Under the pieces are notes generated by a model. The model did not search any database and was not told where the DNA came from. It saw only the letters and a list, made by a program, of their open reading frames with translations. 64,000 bases of DNA from Carettochelys insculpta (taxonomy: Eukaryota; Chordata; Testudines; Carettochelyidae): NCBI RefSeq assembly GCF_033958435.1, contig NC_134158.1, positions 4,669,837 through 4,733,836 of the forward strand. The letters are read 5' to 3'. Both the position numbers and the translations under genes were made by a program. Positions 32,481 through 44,640 of this stretch are shown here, piece after piece (position 1 is the stretch's first letter; each line of letters opens with the position of its first letter).

Positions 32481-35400
32481 ATGCGGCCGCTCCGCCGACG
32501 CAGGCGCTGCCGCCGCCTGGAGCCCGCTCCCCCGGCAGGGAGCCGCCGCCAGGTGAGGGGGGGCCCGGCCGCACCCGGAAGTGACTTCGCTCCCTCCCCC
32601 CGTTTGTGTCTCGGACGGTCCCCCTGGTCCCCGGCCGGGCCGCCCCGTTCTCCGGCCGCTGCGCTTCGTCCTGCCGCCCGCGCGGCGCCCCTCCCCCCCG
32701 GCAGCGGAGCCTGGTTCGCCTCGTGCTCGCAAAGAAGCGCCGCCCCAGCGCCCCGCACTCGCCCCCGCCCGGCTCCGGGGTGCCCGGGGAGGGGAGGGGG
32801 GCGGAGGCGGCCGGGGGGGCTGTGACTCGGGGCCGGTTTTCGCTCCTGGCTCCACTCGCCCCTCCAGGCGGAGTCTCTGGGCGGCGCCCGCGGGCTCTGC
32901 ACCCCGCAGGGACCAGTGGGTGCTGGGGGCTCTGTGCTCGGTTCTCCCCCAGCTCCCTTGTTTTCGCCCCAGGGCCTCTGCACCCCCCTGGTTTTCTTCT
33001 CCCTTGTCCCCCTCAGTGATTTGGGGTCCTGAGTCCATTGCACCCCCCCCAGGGGATCCGAGAGCTCTGGGTGGGCTTGTGTCCCCCCTCTCCTGGTTCC
33101 CCAGTGGGGCCGGGCGCTCGTCGCACGGTGCCTGTGCTCCCCCGCGGTGCAGTTCAGTGATCCTCATTGTCCCTTCAGCTGCTCCCTTCCTCCGGGCTTG
33201 TCCTCTTGGTGTGTCACTAACCACGTGACGTTTCCGTGGGACACACTCCAGTGCGCAGCAGTGCTGGAGCTCAGGCCGTGTCCGGAGAGGAACGAGGATG
33301 GATTTGGGATCTGACTTGTGCGAGGTGGTTCTGTGAGACTCAAGCGTTTCCCCAAATGTGCGTGTGCAGCACGTGTGTCCCAGGGAGCGAGTGTGGGGAG
33401 CCAGGGGTGCGGAGCGGCTTCTAGCCCCGTCTGAAGTGTCTCCATTGCCCTTTTCCCCTACCAGGCACAGAGCCCCGATGTCTGGCTCCAGAGCAGCCCC
33501 AGACGTGCAGAGACAGACCGAGGACATGGCGGTGGCGGAGAAGGTGACCTTGGAGGAGGTGGCTGTGTGTTTCTCCCAGGAGGAATGGGGGCTGCTGGCC
33601 CCGGGGCAGAGAGCCCTCTACAGGGAGGTGATGCAGGAGAACTACCAGACCGTGCGCTGGCTGGGTGAGGAGTCCTGTCCCCGGGGGTGTCACAGGCTGG
33701 GTTGGGTTTGGTTCAGGGTCCCTCCCTGTCCCCAGTGTCAGGAGTGTGAGCCCCAGGAATCACTGGGTCCCCTGTGAGAGACTGTCCCCTCCACAGCCCC
33801 TCGCAGGGGAAGCAGGTTGAGGGACATGGCAGTGATGCTGCTCTTCCCACAGCCCAGGTCTCCATGTGCTTCCCAAACATCTGCCTTGTCTGGAGGTGTG
33901 AGTGGAGGGGTGCTGGCAGGAATGGTGGGTACCAGAGCTGTGGGGCTGGGTCCAGGTGCTCTTCATGCCTGCAGGGTACCCCTGGGGCCAGCATGCTGCA
34001 CCCCTGCTGTCTCTTACCGTTCAGGGGGAGTTCTTGAATAATGAAACAAACTCCCAGACGGACGCACCAGCTCTCCCATGTACAGTAGATTGCTTTCTCA
34101 GGAGTCACTGGTGGGAACCAAACACAGGACAAACTAGTTATGAGTAACATGTGCCCCAGTTTGGATGCAATGTCACTCCCCGTAGGTCTCATAACACACC
34201 TCATCCAGCGTCCTCGGCCTTCATCGATATTGGGGGGTTTTGAAGAAGGTTGGGAGGTGCCCAGTTAGGTCATGTGACACCGAGTGGGGCCAAACCTGGG
34301 CAGTGAGGAGTAAAACTGTGAAGGCAAAAGCACAGCTAGAATCTCAGCAGGAGGTTGGGGGGGAGGCGGAGACCGGGGCTGTAACTAACACCCTCCAGCC
34401 GCACTTTTGCCAGTCGCCTTCCTGCACCAAGGGAAACAGCGCCTGGTGTGGCTGGAACGTGAGTCAGCAGCAAGCCCGTGATGCAGGAGGAAAGTGTTAA
34501 ACCATGCAGAGAAGCTGCTGCTGGCAGAGTAGAACTGAGGCAGTTGAGTGGGAGCCCAGCTGCACCAAAAACCACATCCCCCAGAGAGCAGCACAGCCAA
34601 ACACCGCCATGGCCGGCTGCAGGAGCAGCAGCTCTTGTGAGTTGCTGGTAGGGCCTACCCAGCCACAGGCAGGCAGGGGTCGCAGAGCAGGAGCCTGGGC
34701 AGGATCTGAAGCAGCCAGCCCGGGACTCGCCTCCCTGCTCAGACAACTTCCTCTGCCTCCTGCTGATTCAAGCAGCGCATCAGAGCCAAAGAGCCGGAGG
34801 AACCAGGCCCCAGCCAGGAGCTTTGTGGACAGAGCCCTTGTGGAGCCAGAGCTCTGCCAGAGCCTTTCTCTCCAAGTTCGAGTGACCTGCCATGTGGCAG
34901 CTGCAGTCTGAGCCCTGCCTGGGGCCTCGGTTTCGGCCCTGCCAGCCCTCACAGAGCTCACGTTTTGAGTCGAGCAAAAACACAGAGAAGTCCTGTGGCA
35001 CCTTACAGATAAACTGATTTTCTGGAGCATCAGCTTTTGTGGGCAAAGGCCCAATTCACCACATGCACCACGTGGAAATTCCAGAGTCCAGTAAAAATAT
35101 ACAGGCACAAGAAAAGGAGGGAGTCCCACTCAAGAAGAAGGCTGGAGTAAATGAGAGCAATTCAGTCATGGAGGATGTGGCCCACTTCCAGCAGCTGATG
35201 TGGCGGTGTGAACAGCCGGAGCAGAGAAACTGCTTTTGAACTTGGCCAACTGGTCCTGGTCTTTGTTCAGTCCTAAATGGATGGTGTCACATTTGCAAGT
35301 GAACCGCAGCTCTGCAGTTGCTCTTTGAGGTTTGCTCTTGACATTTTTGCGTTGCAGGATGGCTACTTTTAAATCTGCTCCTGAGCATCCCGGGAGGTTT

Positions 35401-38400
35401 TGTATATTACCATTCCTGATATCTTATTTGCATCCATTTATTCTTTTACGTAGAGACTGTCCAGTTTAGATGTGCAGGCGAATAAGCCCCGCTAGTTCAA
35501 ATAAAATGAAAATATAAGTGGAGATACACATCTCCTAGAACTGGAAGGGACCTCGAGAGGTTATCTAAGTCCAGTCCCCTGCCCTCTTGGCAGGACCAAG
35601 CACTGTCTGTGGCATCTATTTCCCCAATTGCTAAATAGCCTCGTCAAGGATTGAACTACAACCCCGGTTTAGCAGGTGTGGTGGTGTCATTGGTGGGTAG
35701 AGTTGGCGCTGAGGTTTGTCGAAAGGTTTGGTTTGTGTTTTACAGTGTTGTGGTCTATACTTGCTGGTGAGAATTTGTTTAAGGTTGGCAGGCTGGCCAC
35801 AGGCAACAACAGGCCCCGCCTCCCAAAGGTCTTTGAGAGTGAGGGATGATTGTCCAGGATGGGTTGTAGGTCATGGATGGTGCATTGGAGAGGCTTTAGT
35901 TGGGGGCTGTAGCTGATGGCCAGTCGTGTTCTGTTGCTTTCTTTGCTGGGCCTGTCTTGTAGCAGGTGGCTTCTGGGAACACGTCTGGCTCTTTCAATCT
36001 GTTTCTTCACTTCCTAAAGTGGGTATTGTAGTTTCAGGAGAGCTTGGTAAAGGTCTTGAAGGTGTTTGTCTCTGTCTGAGGGATTGGAGCAAACATGGTT
36101 GTACCTTTAGGGCTTGGCTGTAAACAGTAGATCGTGTGGTGTGCCCTGGATGGAAGCAGGAGGCATGGAGGTCGCATAGCGGTGCTGGGGTTTCTGGTAC
36201 AGGGTTGTGTTTATCTGACCATCACTTATGTGCACAGTAGTGTCCAGGAAGTGGATCTCTTGTGTGGACCATTCCAGGCTGAGGTTGATGGTGGTGTGGA
36301 AACTGTCGAAATCACTGAGAACTCTTCAAGAGCCTCTTTCTCATGGGTCCAGATGATGATGGTGATGATGTCATCAGTGTAACTCAAGTAGAGGAGGGGC
36401 GCCAGGGGTTGAGAGCGGAGGAAATTGTTCCAGGTCAGCCATAAACATGTTGGCGCAGTGTGGGGCCAGGCGGGTGCCCATTGCAGTCCCACTAATTTGA
36501 AGGTATAAATTGTCCTCAAATCTGAAGTACTTGTGGGTGAGGACAAAGTCACAAAGCTCCACCACCACTTGTGCTGTGGCATCATCACGGATACTGTTCC
36601 CAACAGCTTGAAGTCCATCTTCACGTGGGTTTTTTTGTTTAAGGGATCTCGGCATCCATGGTGGCCAGGATGGTGGTTTCAGGAAGATCACCAGTGCACA
36701 GCAGTTTCCTGAGGAAGTCAGTGGTGTTTCAAAGATAGCTCGGAGTGCTGGTAACATAAGGTCTGAGTCGAGAGTCCCCATGGCTGGACAAGGCTGCAAT
36801 GAGAGTGCCAATGCCTGAGCTGATGGTGCCTCCAGAATGTCTGGATTTTATGGATCTTGGGGCTCTAGGGGTGTGTCTGTGCAGATCTGTTCCTGCGCTT
36901 TTGTCAGGAGTGTCTTGAGCAGACGGTGCAGTTTCTGTGTGTGCTGCTCAGGGGGATCAGAGGACAGTAGCCTGTAGAAGGTGGTATTGGAGAGCTGCCT
37001 GGGAGTCTCCTTTTCATGGTCTGACCTATTCATGATGACAACAGCAGCTCCTTTGTCAGCCTCTTGGATGACAGCGCCAGAGCTGTTTCTGAGGCTGTGG
37101 GTGACATTGCATTCCGCACGGCTGAGGTCCTGGGACAAGCGATGTCGCTTTGCCACAATTTCTGCCTGCGCACAGAAGCGGAAGCGCTCTAGGTATAGAT
37201 CCAGTCTGTCGTTTTGATTGCCAGGAAGGATTCCATGCAGAATTCTTCTTCTTGTACTCGAGGTGTGATGGTGCCTGTCGGGCTGTTCAGAGTCTTGTTG
37301 AAAGTATTCCTGGCAAAACTGGGGCAGGGTTCCAGATCCCCACAGAACTGTGTCATGTTGTGGGGCTGGTGGGGCGCAAAGAGAATCCCTGAGATAGCAC
37401 AGACTCCTCTGCCAGGCTGTGTGTGTGGTTGGATAGATTGACAATGTTGCTGGGTGAGTTACGGGTACCACTACTGTGGCCCCATGCAGCAAGTAGGAGG
37501 TTAGAGAGTTTACAGTCCTGTAGAGAAGAGCAGTGGGCATTGTAACTCTCCTGTCTCCTTTCAGTAAAGTCCAGCCACCTGGGCGTTTGTGTGGAAGGTT
37601 TTTTTTTTAGGAGAGTCTCCAGACTTGAGAGCTCCTTGTGATGTTTCCCTGTTTGCTGCACAGGAAGCTGAACAGGTGGTTCCTCAGGTCTGTGGGAGTG
37701 TGTGACCAATCTCTCGACACAGTCCCTGCAGTGTGTCGGTTGCAGTGAGTGTTTCACCTTCAGTCCGTTGGGTGGGACGTCCATCCATTTGCACTTGGCG
37801 AGGAAGATGGTGTCTGTATCTGTGCAGGTTTTCTCATGGTTTTGATGGATTCCCGCTCCACGTGGCTAAATTCGGGGCCTGCCTGGTGCCAGGCATTGGG
37901 CATAGCTGTGTTAGTTTTATCCACAAAAACAAACCCAAATCGAGTGTCTTGTTTGAGTTGAGTGGTCCTGTCCTGCCCTGGGATGTGGGGGATGGAGCAG
38001 GTCAAGAAGGGAGGCTGAGTTGAACCCTTGTGAGTGCAGCAGGATTTCCCAAAGCTGATGTGATCTCCTGGGTGGAGCGAGGGGTGGCGCTGTGGGTCCC
38101 AGATCTCCAGGGCGCTGAGAAAGGGGAGATCATCAGCGCCCCACACACAGGTGAGCAGTGAGCTAAAGTGACTCAGAAACCGATTTCTGTGTTCTCCGAG
38201 ATGTCACTTGGGCCTTTTCATCCAGACTGTCTGACCCTTCAGCCTGTCATCAGCTCCAGCCAGAGGGTGGGAGCAGGGCTGGGGTCCCTCCTCTGGGGAA
38301 GGGTTGTGAAGACGGAGGAGGAGCTCAGTTCACGTTATTTCAATCTTTCCATCAGCTGTTGGCTGCGTTCCCCCTTTTCTGTTCCCTTTCTGAGTTTTTC

Positions 38401-40114
38401 TTTCAGCTCAGTGCATAGAGTGACACTCTCTGGTTCTCTCTGTGTCCCAGTAGGTGAGGTGATGCTGCTCAAGAATGATGAGGAGAATCTTCAGCTGGAA
38501 GAACCAGAGCAAGTGGCCTCCTGTGGGATGTTCCTGGGAAGCTCTGAAGGTCGTGTTTCTCAGAGTCCTGAGCACAGAGAGACCTGTGAGAGTCAGCGTA
38601 GCCCAGAAAAGCAGCAGGGAAACCATGCAGGGGAGGGGCAGGATAACTCCAGCCATGGAAGCAGAGGTGTGAGAAACACTAAAGAGAGCGAACAACAGAA
38701 AAGCTGTGGGAAAAGCTTCAGTCTTAACAGTCATTGTACCATCCACACAGGAGAGAAGCCCAATATCTGCCCTGACTGTGGGAGAAGCTTCCAGCTGCAC
38801 TCAGGTCTTATTAATCATCAGAGAACCCACACTGGAGAGAAACCCTTTCACTGCTCTGACTGTGGGAAAAGCTTCTCATGGTCCTCAAGTCTTAAAAGTC
38901 ATTGCATCACCCACACAGGAGAGAGACCTTATAACTGCTCTGACTGTGGGAAAAGGTTCAGACACAGGTCACACCTTGTTAATCATAGGAGAATTCACAC
39001 AGGAGAGAAACCCTTCAACTGCTCTGAGTGTGGGAAAAGCTTTCGTCGGAGGCCAAGCCTTGTTGCTCATCAGAGAATCCACACAGGAGAGAGACCCTTC
39101 AGCTGCTCTGACTGTGGGAAAAGCTTTTGTTGGCGCTCAGCTCTTATTGCTCATCAGAGGACCCACACTGGAGAGAAACCCTTCCACTGCTCTGACTGTG
39201 GGAAAAGCTTTCGGCAACACTCAAACCTTCTCACTCATCAGATGATTCACAGACGAGAGAAACCCTATCACTGCACTGCCTGTGGGAAAAGCTTCAGCAG
39301 GAGTGCAAACCTGGTCAGACATCAGAGTATCCACAGAGAGGAGAAACCCTTCAACTGCTCTGAGTGTGGGAGATGCTTCAGTGATGTTTCTGGCCTTGAT
39401 CAACATGTGAGAATCCACACCCGGGGAAAACCCTTTCTCTGCTCTGATTGCGGGAAAAGTTTCAGTCAACACTCATATCTTGTTCAGCATCAGAAAACCC
39501 ACACGGGGGACAAACCCTTCTGCTGCTCTGACTGTTGCAAAAGCTTCTTATGGCACTCAAGCCTTAAAAGTCACTGCAGAATCCACACAGAGGAGAGACC
39601 TTATAACTGCCCTGACTGTGGCAAAAGGTTCAGAAATAGGTCAAACCTTGTTAATCATAGGAGAAGCCACACAGGAGAGAAACCCTTCATCTGCTCTGAG
39701 TGTGGGGAAAGCTTTGGTGAGAAGTCAAACCTTGCTGCTCATCACAGAATCCACACAGGAGAGAAACCCTTCAACTGCTCTGTTTGTGGGAAAAGCTTTC
39801 GTCGGCGCTCAGATCTTATATATCATCAGAGAACCCACACTGGAGAGAAACCCTTCCACTGCTCTGACTGTGGGAGAAACTTCTCATGCTCCTCAAGTCT
39901 AAAAAGTCATTGCAGAATCCACACAGGAGAGAGACCTTATAGCTGCTGTGACTGTGGGAAAAGGTTCACACAGAGGTCAAACCTTGTTAAACATAGGAGA
40001 ACCCACACAGGACAGAAATCCTTCACCTGCTCCAACTGTGGAAAAAGCTTTTGTCAGCTCTCAAATCTTATTCGTCATCAGAGAACCCACACTGGAGAGA
40101 AACCTTTCAGCTGA
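32481..40114 (+). CDS. KRAB C2H2 zinc-finger transcription factor
   Basis: Coding exons are 33,478-33,664, 38,043-38,150 and 38,454-40,114, which join in phase to 651 codons. A non-coding or uORF-bearing exon 1 ends at 32,552 (GCCAG|GTGAGG). Residues about 23-62 form a KRAB A box ([29 protein letters not shown]) that would recruit a TRIM28-type corepressor. The linker exon gives [18 protein letters not shown], the usual reptile KRAB-ZNF second module. The last exon carries one degenerate and 16 canonical C2H2 fingers with TGEKPF linkers (from about 38,760). Fingers with [14 protein letters not shown] and HTRGKPF are the most irregular. No coding lesion is visible. DNA target unknown; transposon repression is the usual role of the family. 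A Penelope element occupies the large intron. Confidence 0.92.
33465..33664 (+). CDS. KRAB-ZNF gene, KRAB exon
   Basis: Acceptor TTTTCCCCTACCAG, donor G|GTGAGG. The ATG at 33,478 opens [11 protein letters not shown]; a second in-frame ATG at 33,525 ([11 protein letters not shown]) is an alternative start. Both KRAB-A hallmark segments are intact. Confidence 0.92.
33665..35520 (+). other. KRAB-ZNF intron, unassigned part
   Basis: No exon is recognised. A Penelope-type tail lies at about 34,985-35,060 (gtcctgtggcacc, ggagcatcagcttttgtggg). The remainder is unassigned. Confidence 0.45.
35525..35672 (-). mobile_element. CR1 3'-end fragment
   Basis: 'ctagaactggaagggacctc', 'gtccagtcccctgccctc' and 'aggattgaac' are the conserved CR1 terminal region, here isolated in the ZNF intron. 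Confidence 0.7.
35680..37790 (-). mobile_element. Penelope-like element, reverse transcriptase half
   Basis: Reading the minus strand, 37,540-36,848 gives the N-terminal region ([29 protein letters not shown]). 36,811-36,374 gives RT motifs ([26 protein letters not shown]). The catalytic box follows in a shifted frame as SYTDDI near 36,380. 36,010-35,687 gives the downstream part ([20 protein letters not shown]). Several frameshifts separate these blocks, so it is inactive. The GIY-YIG end is missing, the reverse of the 11.6 kb copy. Confidence 0.88.
38043..38150 (+). CDS. KRAB-ZNF gene, linker exon
   Basis: 108 bp, acceptor GTGCAGCAG, donor GTGAGC. It encodes [18 protein letters not shown] and then [12 protein letters not shown], ending APHTG across the junction. 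Confidence 0.85.
38454..40114 (+). CDS. KRAB-ZNF gene, zinc-finger exon
   Basis: After acceptor TGTCCCAGTAG the frame reads [20 protein letters not shown], then a spacer, then fingers of 84 bp period ending GEKPFS-stop. Finger selectivity residues vary strongly between fingers. SSSLKSH, RSNLVNH and similar helices recur in alternation, suggesting internal duplication of finger pairs. Confidence 0.95.
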
Positions 40115-40375
40115 TCTGACTGTGGGAAAAGCTTTTGTCAGCTCTCAAATCTTATAGATCAGAGAACCCAGAGCAGAGAGGAACCTTTCAGCTGTTCTGT
40201 GTGTGGGACAAGTTTCGGGAACACTCGCGCCTTGTCAATCATCAGAGAGCTCACAGAAGAGAGAAACCCAATGACTGCACTCACATGGGTAACCTTCAGT
40301 GGCTGCTTGGACATTATTGATCATCAGAGAATTCACACAGGAGAGAAATCCGGTAACTCTCTTTGTCACTATTTT
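40115..40375 (+). pseudogene. Relic zinc fingers beyond the ZNF stop
   Basis: Directly after the stop the frame reads [14 protein letters not shown], then CSVCGTSFGNTRAL and finally [13 protein letters not shown], with shifted frames and lost ligands. The array was once longer. Arm B has the same stop and the same relics (57,880-58,090, inverse). Confidence 0.75.
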
Positions 40376-41056
40376 TGAAGCTGGGCCACTGGGCAAAAAA
40401 AGTCAGTGAGAACCCCAAGAACTACCACAATGCTTCTCATTCCTCAAGGGTGTGGTGTTATGGAGCCATTCAAGGAACTAAAATAAAGTCTACTCCTTCC
40501 TACATTAACCCATGCTCCTTTATAAAAGAACTGGACACGCTGGAGTTTGTTCAGAACCTCAACTTGATGAATTTTTGTTGTCTTTTTTTTTAATTAAATA
40601 AATAGAAAATGCTTCACTTGAGTTGTTGCTCCAGGTGTGTCTGGAGAGGAGGGGTCAGTGCATGGGGACTCTGGAGAGAGACCATTGTCCTAGCCCACTG
40701 TCACCGCAGCAGCTTTGGGCCCAAATGAGATCCATCTCTACTTGGCTGCTGCAGCTCCAGCAGGTACACCCAGGGGACCGGTGTATGTCCCCCACCTGGG
40801 GCAGTGCCAGGGTCATCGGTCCGCTGTACTGCCCAACCAGAGAGGAATGCAGCAAATGTGCACTTTCTCCTCACTCCCTGGTGGAGGGGAACAGCCAACC
40901 ATGTCCCTGTACAAACTTAGAGGGGAGGGAGCTGCAGCTGTCCCCAAGGGCATCTGGAGGTGGGATGCTCACGGCTGGGACAGTCCTCGGTGGGGCTGAG
41001 GGTGCATCCCCAGCCAACCCCTTTCTTGTGTGGTGGTTGTCTGTTTTCTGTGTGGT
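40376..41056 (+). other. ZNF 3' flank, inner end of arm A
   Basis: An 'aattaaataaatag' stretch near 40,595 offers a polyadenylation signal. The sequence matches 57,173-57,860 inversely (for example 'tgtctggagaggaggggtc') and stops matching at 41,056, where CR1 begins. Confidence 0.6.
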
Positions 41057-42352
41057 CATAGAATCATAGAACAATAGAGCTGGAAGAGACCTAAAAAGAC
41101 ATCAAGTCCAGCCCCCTGTCCAAGGCAGGACCAAACCCATCAGATCAGCCCAGCCAGGGCTCTGTTGAGCCGAGACTCAAACACCTCCAGGGATGGAGAC
41201 TCCACTACTTCCCTGCGTAGACGATTCCAATGCTTCAGCACCCTCCTAGTGAAAAAGTTTTTCCTAATGTTCAACCTGGACCTTCCCAACCGCAACTTAA
41301 GACCATTGATCCGTGTTCTGCCATCAGTGACCAAGGGGAACAGCCTTTCTCCAGCCTCTTTGCAACCTCCCTTCAGTAAGTTGAAGGCTGTTATCAAGTC
41401 TCCCCTCAGTCTTCTCTTCTGCAGACTAAACAGACCCAACTGCCTCAACCTTTCTTCATAGCTCATATGCTCCAGCCCCCGAATTATTTTGGTCAACCTT
41501 TGCTGGACCCTCTCCAGTGTGTCCATGTTCTTCTTTTATTTTGGGGCCCAGAACAGGACACAGTACTCCAGATGTGGCCTCACCAAAGCCAAATAAAGAG
41601 GAATAATCACTTCTCTGGATCTACTGGCAAGGCTCGTCTTGATGCCATTCGCCTTCTTGGCTACAGCAGCACAGTGTTGACTCGTCCAGCTTCTCATCCA
41701 CAACAACTCCCAGGTCCTTCTCTGCAGAGCTACTACTAAGCCAGTCTGACCCCAGCCTGTAACAATGCTTGGGATTCTTCCGGCCCAAGTGCAGGACTCT
41801 GACTTGTCCTTATTGAACCTCATCAGATTTCTTGTGGCCCAGTCTTCCAGTTTATCTAAGTCACTGTGGACCCTGTCCCTACCCTCCAGCCTATCTACCT
41901 CTCCCCCTCGCTTAGTGTCATCCGCAAATTTGCTGAGGGTGCAGTCCAGCCCCTCATCCAGGTTATTGATAAATTTGTTGAACAGAACAGACCCAGAACC
42001 GAACCTTGGGGAACTCCACTTGAAACCGACCGCCATCCTGACATCAAGCCGTTGATCACTACCCACTGGACCCGACCTTCTGGCCAGCTTTCTATCCATC
42101 TTACCGTCCATTTATCCAATCCACATTCCTTAATTTGATGACAAGAATATTGCGGAAGCCCATATCAAAAGCTTTGCTAAAATCAAGATAAATCACATCC
42201 ATTGATTTTTCCCCTATCCACAGAGCCAGTTTTCTCATCGTAGAAACTAATCAGGTTGGTCAGGCATGACTTGCCCTTTATGAATCCATGCTGACTATTT
42301 CTGATCACTCTCCCCTCCTCCAAGTGCCTCAAAATGACTTCCTTGAGGAGCC
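41057..42352 (-). mobile_element. CR1 LINE 3' part, broken frames
   Basis: The 3' terminus 'atagaatcatagaacaatag' starts exactly where arm A ends. Minus-strand frames give [20 protein letters not shown], a shifted VPQGSVLG block, KFADDTKR and LRQLGLFSLQKRRLRGDLIT in the usual order, but with frameshifts. It is 5'-truncated at the ERV LTR. Confidence 0.9.
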
Positions 42353-42728
42353 TGTTGAAGTACAAGACTTCTCTGTGTTTAGGTGGCTCACATTCAGCTT
42401 TATTGAATTCAATAAGGCAACAGATGAGCCAAACTGGATACTAGTCAAACCAAGTCCAGCAAGGCTGCTTGATGCAGCTCACGCTTGTATTTTATACCCT
42501 CACACGAAAGCCCAGTGTCAGAGGCAATTTAAATCACTTCTCCAAGAGAAGGTGTTATCAGCAAAGAGACACAGGTACTGGGGAACTGGAATCTTGACTC
42601 CAAACAGTCCGTTAACGCATTCCATAGAGCCTCCCGCCATTCCCAAACAGGTCAAGGAAAGTACAGGCTCTTCTGTGCATGCAGAAGTAAGGGATGTGAA
42701 ATGGCTTCTGTACAAGATGGTTTCCACA
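42353..42728 (-). mobile_element. ERV 3' LTR
   Basis: 376 bp, TGTGGAAACC to CTTCAACA on the minus strand. TATAAAA lies at 42,496-42,490 and AATAAA at 42,404-42,399. It is colinear with 50,556-50,950. Confidence 0.9.
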
Positions 42729-42729
42729 A

Positions 42730-42741
42730 CTCCCCTCTTTT
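42730..42741 (-). other. ERV polypurine tract
   Basis: The minus strand reads aaaagaggggag, followed by T and then the LTR start TGTGG. It is at the expected position for plus-strand priming. Confidence 0.8.
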
Positions 42742-42769
42742 AGCCTTAAAAAGGCTCTCAGAAACCATT

Positions 42770-44640
42770 TCATAGATACATGTTCATTAAAGTATTTACA
42801 TACACCTCTTGTTCTTTCCTTTGCTCATCATGCCTTAAAATCATTAGCTCCACTTTCCTGCTGGTAAGAGCCTGTTCAGCTCCTTTTAGAGCACAGGAAA
42901 TACAACATTTGATTTGCAAGAAACAGAAATAAACACAAAGGATTATTGCTAATACTAATGCTATTCCTTGCAAAATTAAGTTCCCACATGTCCAGTCCAA
43001 CTTCCCAATCAACCCGAGGGTCCAACTTTCCTCCTGCTTCAGGCTCATCACAGCCTTTTCAATTTCTGAGGCATCTTCCTCTACTTTATTGCCGGTGTCT
43101 GTGATATACACACAGCATTCCTTCCCCACCACGGCACAAACCCCACCCTTACTCCCTAGGATGTAATCTTGGGCCATTTGGTTTTGGAGGAACATTTGCC
43201 TAACTTCTGCGAATTGCTTATCGATGGCTCAGAGGGCTTTGGTTGTAGCATTGGCTACTTTCTCGAAAGCTTCCTCCAGCTTTCCTTCAGCGCAAAGGCG
43301 ACACCCAAACCTGGGGTCGTGACTCCGCAGTACGTTTCCCTTGTTCTCTCTCGGTAGTTTCAGACCCTTCCACCGTGAAGATGGTCCACTACCCAAACGG
43401 CTGGGAAGGCTGCCCCAGTGTAGCAGGTTCCACTCCAGTGTATAGACAGAGTTTATGTGCTCTTCAGCCACATTTGAAATAATGGCTGACCTGAGCTGTT
43501 AAGGCTTCATCGCATTGCGGTTTCATCATCCACTGCATGTAGTACCCAAAGATGCCTTTATTTTTTTCCCAGGTGTTAATTTTACACCAAACCCCATTTT
43601 GGACAGTGCTTATCTCACACTTGCTTTTCCCCACTCTCAGATTTAGAGAATTATTCCTCTTTATTCGGCACTGGTGAGGCCACATCTGGAATATTGTGTC
43701 CAGTTTTGGGCCCCCCAGTATAAAAAGGATGTGGATTTGCTGGAGCAGGTTCAGCGAAGGGGAACAAAAATGATTAAGGGGCTGGAGCACAAGACCTATG
43801 AGGAGAGACTGAGGGATTTGGGCTTGTTCAGTTTACAGTAGAGAAGACTTAGAAGTGATTTAATAGCAGCCTTCAGCTTCCTGAAGGGGAGCTCTAAAGA
43901 GGAGGGTGAGAAACTGTTCTCAGTGGTGTCGGATGGCAGAACAAGGAGCAATGGTCTGAAGGTGAAGAGGGAGAGGTGTAGGTTAGATATTAGGAAAAAC
44001 TACTTCACCAGGCGGGTGGTGAAGCACTGGAATGTGTTGCCTAGACAGGTAGTAGATTCTCCATCCCTTGAGGTTTTTAAGTCCCGGCTGGACAAGGTCC
44101 TGGCTGGGATGACTTAGTGAGGGTTGATCCTGCTTGAAAGAGGGGGCTGGACTAGATGACCTCCTGAGGTCCCTTCCAGCCCTGTGATTCTGTGGGCTCC
44201 TGTGCCCCTGCATGTCCAGCAGTGTTCTCCAACTGAGGTTATGGCTAGGTGGACATGCCCTAGGACATGCCCTAGGCCATTAAACTCTTTATCATACTGT
44301 GTGCCATTCTGACCCAATTCATCAAACCATGTGCCATTCATCTGACTGTTATTTAGTAGGGCTGGAATCATTGGGACCCCTCCTTCTGAATGTACAGGAC
44401 TATGAGCACATGTTCAACAATCTGACATATTAAATTCTAGGGAAACTTGGTTTATGCTTTTAATGAACCATATTTAAGCCATATCGGCTACAGCTACTAG
44501 GTATTAAAAACAAACTAAACATCAGTTCAGTAGGATTTGTTTGGCCAGCCCCATTTGGCTGTTCGTCAGGACTTTGTAGCTTTCTTCACCTATGTGTGGC
44601 AGGTTTCCTGGGTCGTAGTTGATACCGTAGTCTTGGTCCC
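42770..44640 (-). pseudogene. ERV env remnant, split by CR1
   Basis: The surface part at about 44,371-44,195 has clustered N-glycosylation sequons (NNS, NGT, NGT) and a CWTC motif immediately before the CR1 insertion. After the CR1, 43,630-42,770 holds more surface sequence. The transmembrane part (43,195-42,770) has LQNQMAQDY, GGVCAVVGKECC (CX6CC) and a hydrophobic membrane segment (LVLAIILCVYFCFL). CWTC with CX6CC is the gamma/D-type covalent SU-TM pattern. Stops and shifts make it non-functional. Confidence 0.8.
43641..44193 (+). mobile_element. CR1 3' fragment inserted in ERV env
   Basis: 'ggtgaggccacatctggaat', 'ttttgggccccccagtataa', 'ttcaccaggcgggtggtgaa' and the terminal 'cttccagccctgtgattctg' are CR1 ORF2-end and 3' UTR. 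It is on the opposite strand to the provirus and younger than it. Confidence 0.9.

Larger units (their letters stand above)
28630..41056 (+). repeat. Arm A of a large inverted duplication
   Basis: MITE, U2 unit, gag/LTR element, CpG promoter, zinc-finger exon and 3' flank occur here in this order and recur in inverse order and orientation at 57,173-64,000. Arm A also has intron 1, the KRAB and linker exons and intronic transposons, which arm B lacks. Confidence 0.85.

Noticed and set aside
32481..32552. Translation start of the KRAB-ZNF in exon 1 ([10 protein letters not shown])
   Set aside because: Joined to the KRAB exon at the consensus splice sites it is out of frame with KRAB; treated as 5' UTR or uORF.
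38760..40110. Regular 84 bp repeats that could look like a CRISPR or satellite array
   Set aside because: They translate as consecutive C2H2 fingers with conserved TGEKP linkers, so the periodicity is coding.
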